A stretch of DNA of 64,000 nucleotides from Scilla litardierei (Eukaryota; Streptophyta; Magnoliopsida; Asparagales; Asparagaceae), in assembly GCA_030789695.1 (NCBI GenBank), contig CM061138.1, forward strand, positions 16,254,214 through 16,318,213. The letters are read 5' to 3'. How positions within the stretch are numbered: position 1 is the first letter of the stretch; each line of letters starts with the position of its first letter. Shown here in pieces: positions 21,310-32,821 of the stretch. The translations under genes and the position numbers were made by a program. The notes under the pieces were generated by a model, which saw only the letters and a program-made list of their open reading frames with translations, searched no databases and was not told the DNA's origin.

Positions 21310-22961
21310 TTAATGAATCAGGGGCAGGCAGTATTTTGTGTGTGCATGTATTCCAGTAAACAAAGATGTGCACGCCACAATTAAAGTGACAAATTGCAGT
21401 TTGTGCCCGGTTCCTACAGGCAGGGCAAAGTTCAGAGTTGATAAAGGTAATCGCGAATCACATGGTACATAAAACCAATTAGGCAAAGGAATATTGAATC
21501 TCAGAAAAAACTTTGGAAGTCGACTACTTTTTTAACCGAAAAAACACCCAAGGAATTTGCTTCTTTGTTGTATTTTCTTTCATTTATTTTATATTTAGAT
21601 ATGTATTTATTTTGTTCTTGTAATTGTTAGAATGGCAACCAGGAGCAACCTAAGTCCTTCGCAGCATGTATGTTGAAAAAATAGATTAACTTATTCCTAC
21701 AGTAACTAACACAATAGTTATCCTAGGAATATTTTATTTGTTTCCATTTGTGTGGACAATGGGCAGGAGCCACACACAAAATAAGGAAATTCAAAGTATA
21801 CATACATCAAAATACTAAATAAAAATGAAATAAGACGTGCCGCACCAAAGAAGTACAAACATGAAACTGATTGCCAAACATAACACCAGTACGAATAAAA
21901 AACAAGTCATTAAAGAGTTGGACAGTGGAACTTGGAGGCGGCTGCAAGGTGGTGCCTCACGGAACTTGCATGCCTGAGAAGCTTACACCTATCAATAAGT
22001 CATGGGACATCTTGTTGTCGAACATAGATGTGTAAATATTACACTTGAGAGATCTCAACGCCACCCACCAAGTGGTCAAATCTATTTTAATACAAGAAAA
22101 CCACTCATTTTGCAACCATGTGGTAGGTATGATGATGCAAATATCAATTGTGCTATCTCATATCTATAAGTTACTATCTTCCGTCTAGTCCTTCTTCATT
22201 TGCCATTAGGATGAACACTGAATTTCTCTTCGCCATAACATAGTCTATGATGCATCTAATTACATACATGATGGCGGTATCATTGGGGGGCAAGGGGTTA
22301 GGGGGCAACAAGAGGAGGATGGGTGTTGATGTGAGTAGATTAAAGGTTAAAGTTAAACCTATGTAAGGGAAAAGAAAAGTGGCAGAAACAAGACAGGTGT
22401 AGGGACCAGGCTTTTACTGTTGCCAACTCTTGGTGTCTGATTATAGTTCTTGGAGTTCTTTTAGGGTGTTTTTGGTTCCTTCTAGTTAGAGGTGAAATGT
22501 ATTTCCAACTATTCAATAACATGCAGATCCAACCAGAGAGGTTTGAAGTGCAAACGCTGTCCGGGCACCTTTTTCTTTCTAATACATCATAAATTATCAA
22601 ATTAACTTTGAATTACTCTTTTATCATTTACAAACTATCAAGATTTGCCAACATCCATCATTATAGCAGATTTTGCTAATCTGCTGGCTATGATACATAC
22701 GTTCCCCATAAATTAGTTCCATCGCCACAGGGAACTACGATTTTCACACCAAATGACGATTATCTTGATCCCCTCAACATTCTTCAACTTCCTGCAATTT
22801 ATTAATCTTATACGCTCCTACAATTTTATTATAACTAATCACTTAAACCTTTTTTAACGGTAAATTCCCTTCAAAACTGGATCTTGTTGCTATATTTTAA
22901 TGGCATTAAAACTCTTTGTTCGTGTCTATTGATAAGTTTCAGTGCATTGTAGGGCATAATA
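21310..22961. other. no gene recognised
   Basis: This is AT-rich sequence with no family motif. If the minus-strand exons on either side belong to one gene, this would be its intron space and any middle exons. I could not pick them out by eye. Confidence 0.4.
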
Positions 22962-23007
22962 TCATAAAACACTGGAAACTAGACATACAACAACGTGTTG
23001 ATAGTAC

Positions 23008-23261
23008 CTGAAACTTTGGCGGAATTTGGCGGAATCTCGAAGAAGCGAAACGGCGGGGATTTCTGTATGACAGTCGAAGCGGCGAAACCCTAGTGCTAAA
23101 GCGGCAGTGGGAACATAGGAGAAAGCGGCCGCCATTGGCACAACAAGAAAGCGATGAGCATAGACTAATGATTTTTGAGCGGGGATTTGTGTATGAGAAT
23201 TGAAGCGGCTACACCCTTGAGCAAAAGCGGCAGCGGGAACAGATGAGAAGGCGGCCGCCAT
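23008..23261 (-). CDS. first exon with putative plastid transit peptide (partial)
   Basis: From ATG at 23261 the frame begins MAAAFSSVPAAAFAQGCSRF, rich in alanine, serine and arginine and poor in acidic residues, as in plastid transit peptides. It runs to a donor TTTCAG|GTACTATC at 23008/23007. A 126-bp in-frame tandem duplication repeats the start: a second MAAAFSYVPTAALALGFRRF begins at 23135, with the preceding GTTG/TGCC context also repeated. Copia A lies only 84 bp upstream of the ATG, which would have separated it from its promoter. The mature protein is not identified. Confidence 0.45.
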
Positions 23262-23345
23262 TGGCCCAACAAGCGAAGAGCAGGGACGGGAGAATCACAG
23301 CCACACCCCCAAATAATAATAAATTAGTCATAATTAGGGCATTGT

Positions 23346-23502
23346 TGTTGAGAAATCTTGAGAGAATAGTAACCTGTCAAATAGTCATCGTTCTATATTA
23401 TAAAAAATCATACAGTATAATCAAGAGACACCTAGATACCAGAGGGGGGAATAATGGAGGGATAAATGGTGGGGAGGCCAAATGCCTTCCCCACTCACAA
23501 CA
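23346..23502 (-). repeat. Copia A 3' LTR
   Basis: The plus strand starts TGTTGAGAAATCTTGAGAGA and ends CCACTCACAACA. A purine tract (minus-strand GGATAAGAGGGAG) adjoins its inner side. Relative to the other LTR it lacks about 20 bp and differs at roughly a tenth of positions. Confidence 0.8.
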
Positions 23503-23687
23503 CTCCCTCTTATCCAACAATTACTTTGGTCTTAGCTCATAAGGCTAAAGGGGTGGATACTTCTGTATCATGATTTATCGTGTTTGCCTCGTTAAAACCT
23601 TAGCTGTGGAAAACCCTGTGGAAAAAACCAACAGCTTAAGGGAAAAGACTGCAACACACAAGTTACTCCCCCTCATCCGTACAAGCT

Positions 23688-26361
23688 TTAGGCTTGTATG
23701 TCTTTCAGCTGTCTCATACCGATCCCTTTTACAAGTTTTACAAAGATACATTTCGGTAAAGATTTAGTAAAAAGATCAGCTAAGTTGTTGAAGGACTGGA
23801 TCTGCTGAACTTCGATCTGCTTGTCCTCTTTTAGCTCGTGCGTCCAGAAAAATTTGGGAGATATGTGCTTCGTCTTGTCGCCCTTGATGTAGCCCCTTTG
23901 AAGTTGAGCAATGCACGTGGAGTTGTCTTCAAACAGGACAGTAGGCTCCAAATCACCAGTCTTCAGACCAGTGAAGTGAAGAATGTGGTGGACGATGTAG
24001 CGTAGCCAATAACATTCTCTGCTTGCTTCATGAATCGCAATGAGCTCTGAATGATTGGATGACGTAGCTGTTGTGGTTTGCTTTACCGATCTCCAGGAGA
24101 TAGCAGTACCTCCGTAGGTAAACACCAAACATGTCTGTGATTTTGCCGTGTGCTGATCTGAAAGATAACTTGCATCGGCATAACCAAGTAATTGGGGGTA
24201 GGCACCTCTCTGGTAGTAAAGTCCCAGATCTATTGAACCCTTGAGGTATCGCAGAAGATGCTTTACTCCGTTCCAGTGGCGCTTTGTAGGCGCTGCACTG
24301 TGTCTAGCTAGGAGATTAACTGCAAACGCTATATCGGGACGCGTGAAGTTAGCCAGATATAGAAGTGCTCCAATGGCACTGATGTAGGGTACTTCAGAAC
24401 CCAGTATCTCCTCCACCTCTTCCAGTGGCCGGAAGAGGTCCTTATGTACATCTAGTGATCTTACGACCATAGGAGTACTTAAAGGATGACATTTATCCAT
24501 ATGAAATTTATGTAGAAGTTTCTTTATATAATTTGATTGGTGTAATAGGATTCCACCTCGTATGTGTTCAATCTGTAAACCAAGACAATACTTTGTTTTG
24601 CCTAGGTCTTTCATTTCAAAAGTATGCTTTAGGCTTTCAGATATCTCATTGATCTCTGCAGGAGATCCTATGAGATTTAAGTCATCAACATATACTGCTA
24701 TGATGACGAATCATGTTCATGTTCTTTTGATAAAGATACACGGGCAGACTTCATTGTTTGTGAATCCTTGTTGTGCAAGGAAATCACTAAGTCTATTATA
24801 CCACATTTTGCCCGATTGCTTTAGATCATATAATGATCTATGCAGCCTTACAGAGAATACGTCCCGAGGTATCTCTTTCATTTCTGGGGGTAGATTAAAC
24901 CCATCAGGAAGTCTCATATAGATCTTTTTATATATATCGCCATATAGATATGCAGTCACAACGTCCATGAGCTGCATTTCTGGGCTTTCCAGAGAAGTTA
25001 GGCTTACTAAAAATCGGAATGCGTTCGCATCCATGCCCGGGGAATATGTATCATCATAATCAATCCCCGGTCTTTGGGAAAAACCCTGGGCTACAAGACG
25101 TGCCTTGTAGCGAACGATCACATTTTCTTCATTTCTTTTTCTTATGAAACCCCACTTATATCCCACAGGTTTAACACCTACTGGTGTTTGGACTACTGGT
25201 CCAAAGACTTTGCGTTTCAAAGAGTGAGTCATACTCTTATTGCCTCGTCCCACTTTGGCCAATCATTTCTGTGTTTACATTCCACTAGAGATCGTGGTTC
25301 GACGTCATCGTCGTATTCAGCGACGTGAACGGCAATAGCGAACTCAAAATCGTCGTCGACCACTATGCTATGTCTGTCCAGTACCTCTCCAGTACGTACA
25401 AAATTTAATGATGTTTCTCCTATTGTTTCCTCTGCAGTGGAAATCAGGAGGGGAGAAGTAGCTGGTCTGAGCTCAGCATCATGTGGATGGATAATCTTAT
25501 TATCTCCAGGAATCTTCCTCTTTCGAGGAACTTTATCTTTTGAACATAGTGGTCGTCCTCTTTTCAATTACGGTACAGCCAATTCTGCTGATGGTGGATT
25601 GCATCCATCTATAGGGATGTCAATCCTAGCTGGCGTGTTAACAGCAGGGACGTGTGAACGGACAATCTTCTGGTTGTCCGTGAACTTATCCGGTAAAAGA
25701 TGTACTTTATTCTGAATGTGAAGGATCTTCAAGATCTAATCTTCACACAGATTAGTACGCGGATCATATATCGACAAAGACTTCTGGTCCCAAGTAATGG
25801 TCTCAGTATCTTCAGGCTTCTTAGACTGTGTGCCTAGTTTAGGAAAAAAATTTCTCATCGAATTCACAGTCAGCAAGACGTGCCTTACATGTGTCCCCTA
25901 TGAGGGGTTCAAGGTATCTGATAATGGAGGGCGAATCAAACCCAATATAGATACCTAGACGACGCCGAAGACCCATTTTAGTCCTCTGATGTGGTGCTAT
26001 TAGGACATATACCGCACAACCAAACACTCTCAAATGAGAGATATCCGAAGGTGCGCTATATGCAAGTTGCATCGGGGATAATGTATGACCTCCAGAGGGT
26101 CTTATCCTAATATGTGATGCGGCATGTAAAATAGCATGCCCCAAGCATCCACCGGCAACTAGGATTGCATAAGCAATGGACGTGCAATCCATTGGAGTCT
26201 CTTTATAAGGGACTCAGCTAATCCATTCTGTGTGTGAACATGTGCTACTAGATGTTCAAATTCAATACCCGTTGCCCGGCAATAGTCTTCGAAGACTTGC
26301 GAAGTAAATTCTCCCGCATTATCAAGACGTAGTTTCTTGATATGGTTATCGGGAAAATGAG
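23688..26361 (-). pseudogene. pol: Copia A pol, C-terminal part (integrase end, RT, RNase H)
   Basis: In minus-strand order: integrase RLDNAGEFTSQ and QNGLAES (second and third catalytic acids, 26330-26220), the post-integrase region ending LGIYIGFDSPSIIRYLEPL, then a basic linker (KRGRP..., about 25567). Reverse transcriptase follows (KARLVAQGFSQRPGIDY, QLMDVVTAYLYGDI, YVDDLNLIG), then RNase H (YADASYLSD, ALFEDNSTC-type region, DLFTKSLP). Damage includes a TAG at about 26158 with a nearby frameshift, a frameshift near 25250, and two TGA codons just before YVDDLNLIG (about 24705-24717). The rest of integrase is at 51945-52261, beyond Copia B. Confidence 0.85.
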
Positions 26362-26366
26362 CACAC

Positions 26367-26970
26367 TGTTGGATATGGAAGACGTTTGTACACCCTTGTG
26401 GGGGATGTACGAGGGAATACGGACCTCGAACGTCGCGTACACGAAGTCGTGTGCGAAGGGAATCTGTTCCCTTGCGGAGAGGATCTCTGGATGAGGAGGA
26501 AAGTCGCATTATATTTGCATAAGTGCATGCGACATATGGCTAATAAAGGGGGAATATCTTAAGCTTATGTTGTACCATGCATATGGTACAACTTAAGCTT
26601 ATAATGTGCCATGTATCATGGTACACCTTAGTTAAATTGTTCCAAAGGAACAATTTACCCTAAAATAACTACCTTGGGGGCTATAACTAAGACCCAAGGG
26701 TAAGCCATTTCTTACACTTTTGCATGTCATTCATGCATGCATCTTCATTCTAGCGAAGCTCTGCCGAAATACTTCCTCTCCCTCTATCCAAGTTCTTAAT
26801 CTAAAGTAGAGATTTAGATTGTGGATTTAGTAGCCTTACTCCGTTCGTGAGAAGACTCGATCCGTCGTGGTGAATCCGAAGGTAAAGTTCCGAGACTACC
26901 GTGCCGCATACGCAAGCGTAAGTCTCAACTTTAATTATCGATCCTAACTCTGTTTTGGCAGGATCCTACA
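26367..26970 (+). repeat. Copia B 5' LTR
   Basis: Begins TGTTGGATATGG and ends GGATCCTACA. It is 604 bp long, the same as the 3' copy, and immediately precedes the primer site. Confidence 0.95.
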
Positions 26971-26986
26971 TTGGTATCGGAGCCAT
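26971..26986 (+). other. Copia B primer binding site
   Basis: TTGGTATCGGAGCCAT follows the LTR directly. It resembles the initiator tRNA-Met site TGGTATCAGAGC with one substitution. Confidence 0.8.
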
Positions 26987-28534
26987 ACGGGTTCGCCCCG
27001 GTCAAACCGTTGCCCCGTCGAAACTATGAACGAGTCGTTGTCTTTTTCACGAATGGGTATCCTACCATTACGGATATGGTAGGAACACTTCGTGACAGAG
27101 AGAACGCAGCGGTTGTTCTTTTCACGTTCGGGTCTCCTATCATTACGGATATGGTAGGAACTCTCCGTGACGGGAAGAACCGACCGTTCACGTAGTATGT
27201 TATTTTTCATTTTTGGCACACGGCCATTAGGAAATAACTAATTTCTCGACGAACGGGTGCTTCATCGTCGAACGGGTGCTTCATCGAGGAAGATGATGGT
27301 AGTTATCTCCATCGAAGAAGAAGAATATTAGTGCATGTGCGCCATCGCCAAATGGGCTATGAAGGCTATGCACCCCCCTCCACGTGCGGAGGGGGTTGGC
27401 TACGGCCAATAACCACCACGGCCACCCCTCCGGCGGGGTGTGCGGCAACCCCATTCAAAGGGGGTGGCCGGCCATGGCCAAAGGGGCCATGGCCGGCCAA
27501 TGCCAAATGGCCTTGGCCATGACCGGCCATGGCCAGGCCGGCAGTGGCCGGCCAAGACCTGGCCGGCCATGGCCAGGGCCGGCGCCCTGGCCACTGCCAG
27601 GGCCTGGCAGAGGCCAGGGCCGGCGCCCTGGCCTCGGCCAGGGCATGGCCGGCCCTGGCCGGCCTCGGCCAGGGCAGAGGCCCTGGCCGAGGGGCCAGGG
27701 CCCCTGGCCGGCCAGGGCAGAGGCCCTGGCCGGCCCTTGGCCAAGCCTCGACCAGGGCAGAGGCCCTGGCCGGGAAGAAGTTGCAGACCAAAATTGGTCG
27801 ACCAATTTGGTGTTTTTGGTCGACCAATCCGACAGAAGGTCTGGGTCGATTGCAAACTTGCCAACTGACCCATACGGGGTGACAAAAGGCCTTGGCCAAA
27901 CTCGAATGTGCCGATTAGCCCATACGGGGCTAACCACAGTGCCAACTAGCCCATACGGGGCTAACGTTTTAATGAAGTTTTTCATTGGGCTCTACTCCTT
28001 GAAGATTAGCCATAGTGCTCTACTTCATGCGAGATTAGCCATAACATTGTGCTCTACTCTATGGAGATTAGCCAATGTATTTTTCAAATTTTTTGAAAAA
28101 GATGTTTTTCAAATAGGTTATGTCCCGTCCTTAATCGGGATAGCGCAATTTAGAATTCTAAGTCCTACCACGATCCGGCCATGGTTATCTAACCCATGGG
28201 TGTGTAGAACAGGTCTCGTGGCTTGGCAATTGTTGCGCTAAAATTCTTTGCGCAAACTCTCACCTATTCCATTTTGAAAGATATGTTTTTCAAAGTATTT
28301 TTCCGCTGCTAATACCATACAGGTATTATTTCTGATTTCTTTTTACTTGAGATAAGTAAGAGGGATACTTTGAAAGTTACTCCTAGATGGTAGTTGGGAA
28401 CGTAGTGAACTTCTCGATTCTAGAGTAACATTTCAACGCATCCAAGGAACTTATCAAGTGTTGAAAGAATCGAAACTTTATGCATAGAATTTTGATCGTG
28501 TTTTTCATTCTCTTTGAAGTTTTTTGAATCGAAT
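26987..28534 (+). other. Copia B leader with repeat arrays
   Basis: The leader between primer site and gag contains three repeat blocks. At 27035-27180 an about 75-bp unit occurs twice, each holding the hairpin CCTACCA / TGGTAGG around TTACGGATA. At 27470-27780 GC-rich GGCC and CCAGGGC words recur densely and could fold extensively. At 27868-27965 the phrase CCCATACGGGG occurs three times. Long open frames in the GC-rich block on both strands look like compositional artefacts. Confidence 0.75.
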
Positions 28535-28803
28535 ATGTCTACCGCTTCTAAGAACATTGTCGCAGAGCTTAACAAAGGTGAAAAGCTCAACGGCGACAAT
28601 TATAAACTTTGGTCAATAAAAATCCAATATGTTTTGGAGGAGCAAGATGTGCTTGAAACACTCCAAAACATAATGGAAGAACCTGAGTTGGGCAATACGG
28701 CCCAACACAAGAGGGACCGGGAAGCTTATGATACTTGGACTCGAAAGAACAAAATAGCACGTATTACGTTACTGTCCGCAATGGACAATGACATAATGCG
28801 TCT
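28535..28803 (+). pseudogene. gag: Copia B gag, N-terminal part
   Basis: From ATG 28535 the frame reads MSTASKNIVAELNKGEKLNG and continues with DNYKLWSIKIQYVLEEQ, the N-terminal region of plant copia gag. It is cut after ...MRL by the gypsy element at 28804. The target duplication CGTCT (28799-28803 and 43451-43455) shows where reading resumes. Confidence 0.9.
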
Positions 28804-29886
28804 TGTTACGACCTAAAGATCATAATAGCCCGACTCCCGCCCGGATCCGCTAACATACCCCTTTAGCTCACCCTTTAACCATCAGGGCCGCCGCCCCGAG
28901 GACCCGGGCCATCATGGAGATAGGCATGCCTTACGGCGCCCCCCCCCCGAAACGGCCGAGGCGAGCAACTGTAGCCGGCCGAGGCGAACAACCGCGGCCG
29001 CCCGGCCCCTCGGGGTAGCGCGCTTGGGGACGCTTGGGTATCAAGGCCAGGCCTACGGACGGGCGTGGTCGGGCCAGACTACCCCCGACCGGAACGGCCC
29101 GTCCGATTCCCGCGAACCGCGGCGCCTAAAATGAGCCAGACCTTTAGTTCGACGCTAATGACAAACAGCCTAGGACAAAGGCACCACTGACACATACGTC
29201 ACCCGACCGCCTGACAAAGCACCCCCAGGCGGCTGACCTGATCGGCGGTTGGTGCTTTCGGCCCTGACATCCCGACAAAAGCACCTCTTGGCCGTTGCGC
29301 CGCCTGACAGAGGCAGGTCAGAAACTCCTGTTCCCGATGTCCTTGTCCGAAGCTTCCGCTGACAACCGAGCCAGCTCAGCGTGCCAAGTCATCATCCGTC
29401 AGGTATAAATACCCCCCCTTCTCTTACGAAAAGGAGGTTGCTGCAGAATTCTCTCTCATTCAACTATTCACACACGAGTGCAAAGGTCTTCCATATCTTT
29501 GTTCTCCCACCTATAGCTCGCCACGCACGGTCGACACACCGTTAGTCCGACCGGCGTGACCAGCCCCCCATTTTAAGCCCTATCACTGACTTAGGCATCG
29601 GAGGGGCTAAGGGTTGAACCCCCAACCCAGCCCTTCTGACGAGTTGTTCGTGTTGCAGGAGAGCTCGCCTATCAACACCAGTCGGCGTCACCCCCCTGCC
29701 GTTCAACCTTGTCCAGCCGCATCCGGCGAGATTCAGCCCCGCGACCGGCACTGGCGTCGAGATCGACTTCTTCACCCCACTAATCGCTTGTCAAATAGCC
29801 TACCTAAACCCCCTTCTCCACATAACCACCGTGCCCTTGGTTCCCATTAATACAAATTCATTGTACGCGAGTTCCACCTCGTAACA
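28804..29886 (+). repeat. Tat-like element 5' LTR
   Basis: Begins TGTTACGACC and ends CACCTCGTAACA. A TATAAATA box lies at 29404-29411, followed by the likely transcribed part of the LTR. Confidence 0.95.
29404..29411 (+). promoter_or_regulatory. LTR TATA box
   Basis: TATAAATA within CAGGTATAAATACCCCC is repeated at 42969-42976 in the 3' LTR. Its position late in the LTR fits the U3/R boundary. Confidence 0.7.
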
Positions 29887-29906
29887 ATTGGCGCCGTCTG
29901 TGGGAA
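29887..29906 (+). other. Tat-like element primer binding site
   Basis: ATTGGCGCCGTCTGTGGG follows the LTR. This phrase is common after LTRs of plant gypsy elements of the Tat group. I do not assign the primer tRNA. Confidence 0.8.
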
Positions 29907-29921
29907 CGAAGGGTCACACCC

Positions 29922-30890
29922 ATGTTAGATTCCATACCGATCTCGCGGAACCCGGACCACGGCAAAGATCCCGTGGGACAGGAACCGATCTCCCTACAAA
30001 TCACCCCGGCGTCCGACCCCCTTCTGGGGATGGGCTCCGAGATCGAACACACTTCAGTCCCTGCCGTCCTGAAGAGCTTCGAGGCCGTTGCTCAGGCCAG
30101 GCGAGGCTGTCAGACGGCTGGAACGGAACCTCCGCCCGGCCCCTCAGAGCCCCTGAACGTGAGGCGAAACCTCCACCCTCAGTTCGAGGAGGAGGGGGAG
30201 CATAGGGGGCTCGCTGAGGAGATCGCGGCCCAGCAAAGGCTCCTGGAAGAGGAGGTAGAAGTCGCGCAGCGGTGGAGGCGCCTGGGGGAGGCGGCCGCCG
30301 CGCAGAGGCGTCTGGACGAGGCGGACGAGACCACCCGGAAGGCTTACCAGGAAGAGGAGGCCGCCCGCCGCCAGCTTCGCTTCATCATCGCGGAGCGCGA
30401 GAGGCTGAGGATGGAGAACAGGAGCAACCGAGAACTCCTGGACGAGGCGACGACGGCCCGGCGGCCTGGGAACGGGCGGGACCCGTTGCTGAACAGGTCC
30501 CCGCCTGGAGGGGGCGGCCCCCATCACCAACACCACCCCTCCGATACCCTGCGCGAGGAAGCCGTTTGTCGGCAACTACGCTTCCTCACCACCGAGCGTG
30601 AAAGACTCCTTCGGGAGAATCAAGAACGGATGGAGGCCCGAGGAGAGCTGGCCAGGAGGCGTGGGCGCTTGGAGGACCGTAGCCCGCAACCCGTCGAATC
30701 CTCGGCCCAAGGAAGGAGCCCGCCTGGAGACCGTCGGGCTACTCCCCGGGGACGGAGGACCGTCGGCGGCCGAGGCGCGACCGAAGCCCGACCCCCGAGT
30801 GGCGGAGGGGGGATGCGCCGGATCGCCCGACCTACCCGGAGGAGGCCACGCCACTCGCCCGGTGGATCACTTCCGCCCCCAGGCCCGTAA
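29922..30890 (+). CDS. gag: Tat-like gag, N-terminal charged region
   Basis: ATG 29922 opens a 322-codon frame. It is dominated by Glu/Arg/Ala stretches such as EEIAAQQRLLEEEVEVAQRW that should form coiled coils, followed by a Pro/Arg-rich tail. Such a region precedes the capsid domain in Tat-group gag proteins. The frame ends at 30890, while the capsid frame (open from before 30851) is shifted. A frameshift near 30830-30850, or a sequencing difference, therefore separates the two halves. Confidence 0.7.
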   Translation: MLDSIPISRNPDHGKDPVGQEPISLQITPASDPLLGMGSEIEHTSVPAVLKSFEAVAQARRGCQTAGTEPPPGPSEPLNVRRNLHPQFEEEGEHRGLAEEIAAQQRLLEEEVEVAQRWRRLGEAAAAQRRLDEADETTRKAYQEEEAARRQLRFIIAERERLRMENRSNRELLDEATTARRPGNGRDPLLNRSPPGGGGPHHQHHPSDTLREEAVCRQLRFLTTERERLLRENQERMEARGELARRRGRLEDRSPQPVESSAQGRSPPGDRRATPRGRRTVGGRGATEARPPSGGGGMRRIARPTRRRPRHSPGGSLPPPGP

Positions 30891-32668
30891 GGTTCAAACC
30901 CCCTCACTTGGCCACGTACAATGGGAGGGGCGACCCCCTCACGCACGTGCAACAATACCGGGGGGCGATGGAAGCCCAGGACGTGGATGCGGCGTTCCTT
31001 TGCCGACATTTCTCCCAAAGCCTGAGGGACACCGCGCTGGACTGGTACTTCGGTTTGCCCGCGAGGTCCGTAGGGAGCTTTGGCGAACTATCCCATAAGT
31101 TCTGGCAAGAGTTCCGGGCTGGGCGAACAAAAAAGAAGCCCTTAGACTATCTCAGCACGATAGTCCAAGGGGAGGGAGAGACGACGGGTAGATACCTCCG
31201 CCGTTTTCAGGAGGAAAGACGGGCGGTGGTGACGTGTGGCGATGAAGTGCTTATGCTGGCCTTCAAGACGGGGCTGCGGACTCGGAGCCTCCACAAATCA
31301 CTGCTCCGGGATCCGCTGACCGACTATGAAGCGTTGGTAGCTATGGCGGAGAGACACGCGCTGGCCGAGGAGACTCTCGGCGCCAAGGCCTTATTCCCCC
31401 CGGCGAAACCCCCCCAAGGCGAACCCCGGTCACACCCACGGCCGAGGCAGGAAGAGGGGCACCGTGGCCGCGACCAACTGGCCCGACCAAAGAGGGAACC
31501 GCTCGGGCCCCGTCCGCAAGACCGACCTGGCCCGGCGCGCGATTTCGCTCCAGCCCAAGGGCTCCCTCGAGTCGCCCCGAGACAAGAAGGCCCCCTACGG
31601 GCACATTACACCCAACTCAACGCCTCCTTGATTGAGGTAATGGCCGCGGCTACACGGGCCGGACTGCTGCCGGAGCCGCCCCGAGAAATGAAGTCGGACC
31701 CCGCCCGGAGAGATTTCAAGAAATACTGCCGATACCACCGGGACCACGGCCACGACACCGACAACTGCTTCACCCTCAAAAGGGAAATCGAGCGGCTGAT
31801 CCAGGCGGGCCACTTGGGGGACTTCGTCGGAGCCCGGAGACCTGACCGGGAAGAGGGGAACCACCGAAGGGCACGGAGGGCAGACCCTCCGGCAAACGAC
31901 GAGCGGGAAGAGCTTCACCCCCCGAAACCCGTCATGCGCATAAATACGATATGCGGCGGCCCATCTTCAGGTGGGGCATTGTCGTCAAGCAAGAAGGCGT
32001 ATGCGAGACAAGTAATGACGGCGGGACTCGGAGGGGACCGGAGAGGGAGAAGCATGGCCTACCCACCCATAACTTTCAGCGACGAGGATCTGGAGGGGAT
32101 CGAGCTGCCACACGACGATGCCATCGTCATCGAAGCACAGATCGGGACGGCCATCGTCAACCGCCTCCTGATCGACACGGGGAGCTCTTGCGACATCCTG
32201 TTCATGTCCACGATCGAAAAGATGGGGTTAAGGCCGACGGACCTGAGACCCTGTACGGGACCCATCGTCGGTTTCACCGGTCACTCGACCCCCATCATGG
32301 GAGTGATCACCCTGCCGATAACCCTCGGAGAAGAGCCACAGGTCGTCACCCGAATGACGTTGTTCGTTGTGGTCGACATCATGTCGGCGTACAATGGGAT
32401 CATTGGACGACCTTACATGTCGGCCATCGGAGCGCTCCCCAGCCTACTCCATCAGATGGTCAAGTTCCAGACCCCTCGAGGGGTGGGGATCGCACGGGGA
32501 AGCCAGAAGCTGTCTAGGAGCTGCTACGTAGGGTCGACCAAGCACAAAGGACCAGAGGTGAACCTGAAGATCGACTCCTCAAGGCGGAGTTATGACCCCC
32601 TCCAGCCAGAGTTAGCCCCAGCCAATGCCACGGCCGAGGGAAACAGGATCGACCACGCGCCCAACTAA
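30851..32668 (+). CDS. gag-pro: Tat-like gag capsid and aspartic protease
   Basis: The capsid domain begins TYNGRGDPLTHVQQYRGAM (about 30912) and includes DTALDWYFGLPARSVGSFGE, the Retrotrans_gag signature. A C-x2-H-x4-H-x4-C knuckle, CRYHRDHGHDTDNC, lies near 31726-31770. Protease has LLIDTGSSCDILF (32164-32203) and IIGRPYMSAIGA near 32400. The frame stops at 32668, shortly after the end of protease, where reverse transcriptase would normally follow. It builds the particle and matures Gag, but cannot copy or integrate DNA. The chosen start is only where the frame becomes meaningful. The true start is probably at 29922. Confidence 0.85.
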   Translation, partial: PLARWITSAPRPVRFKPPHLATYNGRGDPLTHVQQYRGAMEAQDVDAAFLCRHFSQSLRDTALDWYFGLPARSVGSFGELSHKFWQEFRAGRTKKKPLDYLSTIVQGEGETTGRYLRRFQEERRAVVTCGDEVLMLAFKTGLRTRSLHKSLLRDPLTDYEALVAMAERHALAEETLGAKALFPPAKPPQGEPRSHPRPRQEEGHRGRDQLARPKREPLGPRPQDRPGPARDFAPAQGLPRVAPRQEGPLRAHYTQLNASLIEVMAAATRAGLLPEPPREMKSDPARRDFKKYCRYHRDHGHDTDNCFTLKREIERLIQAGHLGDFVGARRPDREEGNHRRARRADPPANDEREELHPPKPVMRINTICGGPSSGGALSSSKKAYARQVMTAGLGGDRRGRSMAYPPITFSDEDLEGIELPHDDAIVIEAQIGTAIVNRLLIDTGSSCDILFMSTIEKMGLRPTDLRPCTGPIVGFTGHSTPIMGVITLPITLGEEPQVVTRMTLFVVVDIMSAYNGIIGRPYMSAIGALPSLLHQMVKFQTPRGVGIARGSQKLSRSCYVGSTKHKGPEVNLKIDSSRRSYDPLQPELAPANATAEGNRIDHAPN

Positions 32669-32821
32669 ACCACCCCCCGAGAAGGACGGGCTAATCATTC
32701 CAAGGGGCACGGTGCGCCGGCCGGGGCATAGCCGGTAACTGTAAGTCCTGAACGAAGTACCATGTTCCCTTATTTTTATCTTCAAATTTTGCCTTTCCTA
32801 CATAACAGTTTCAGTTCAACC

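Noticed and set aside
27366..28241. Long open frames on both strands in the GC-rich Copia B leader
   Set aside because: All six frames stay open because the sequence is made of GGCC/CCAGGG words. The translations are low-complexity Gly/Pro/Ala/Arg with no domain, and they sit between primer site and gag.
30144..31018. Minus-strand frames opposite gypsy gag
   Set aside because: Shadows of the coding strand in GC-rich sequence. Unlike antisense genes A and B, they show no family motif or intron structure.
31951..32517. Alternative 188-codon plus-strand frame
   Set aside because: It is a shadow of the gag-protease frame, which carries the conserved protease motif. The alternative frame has none.
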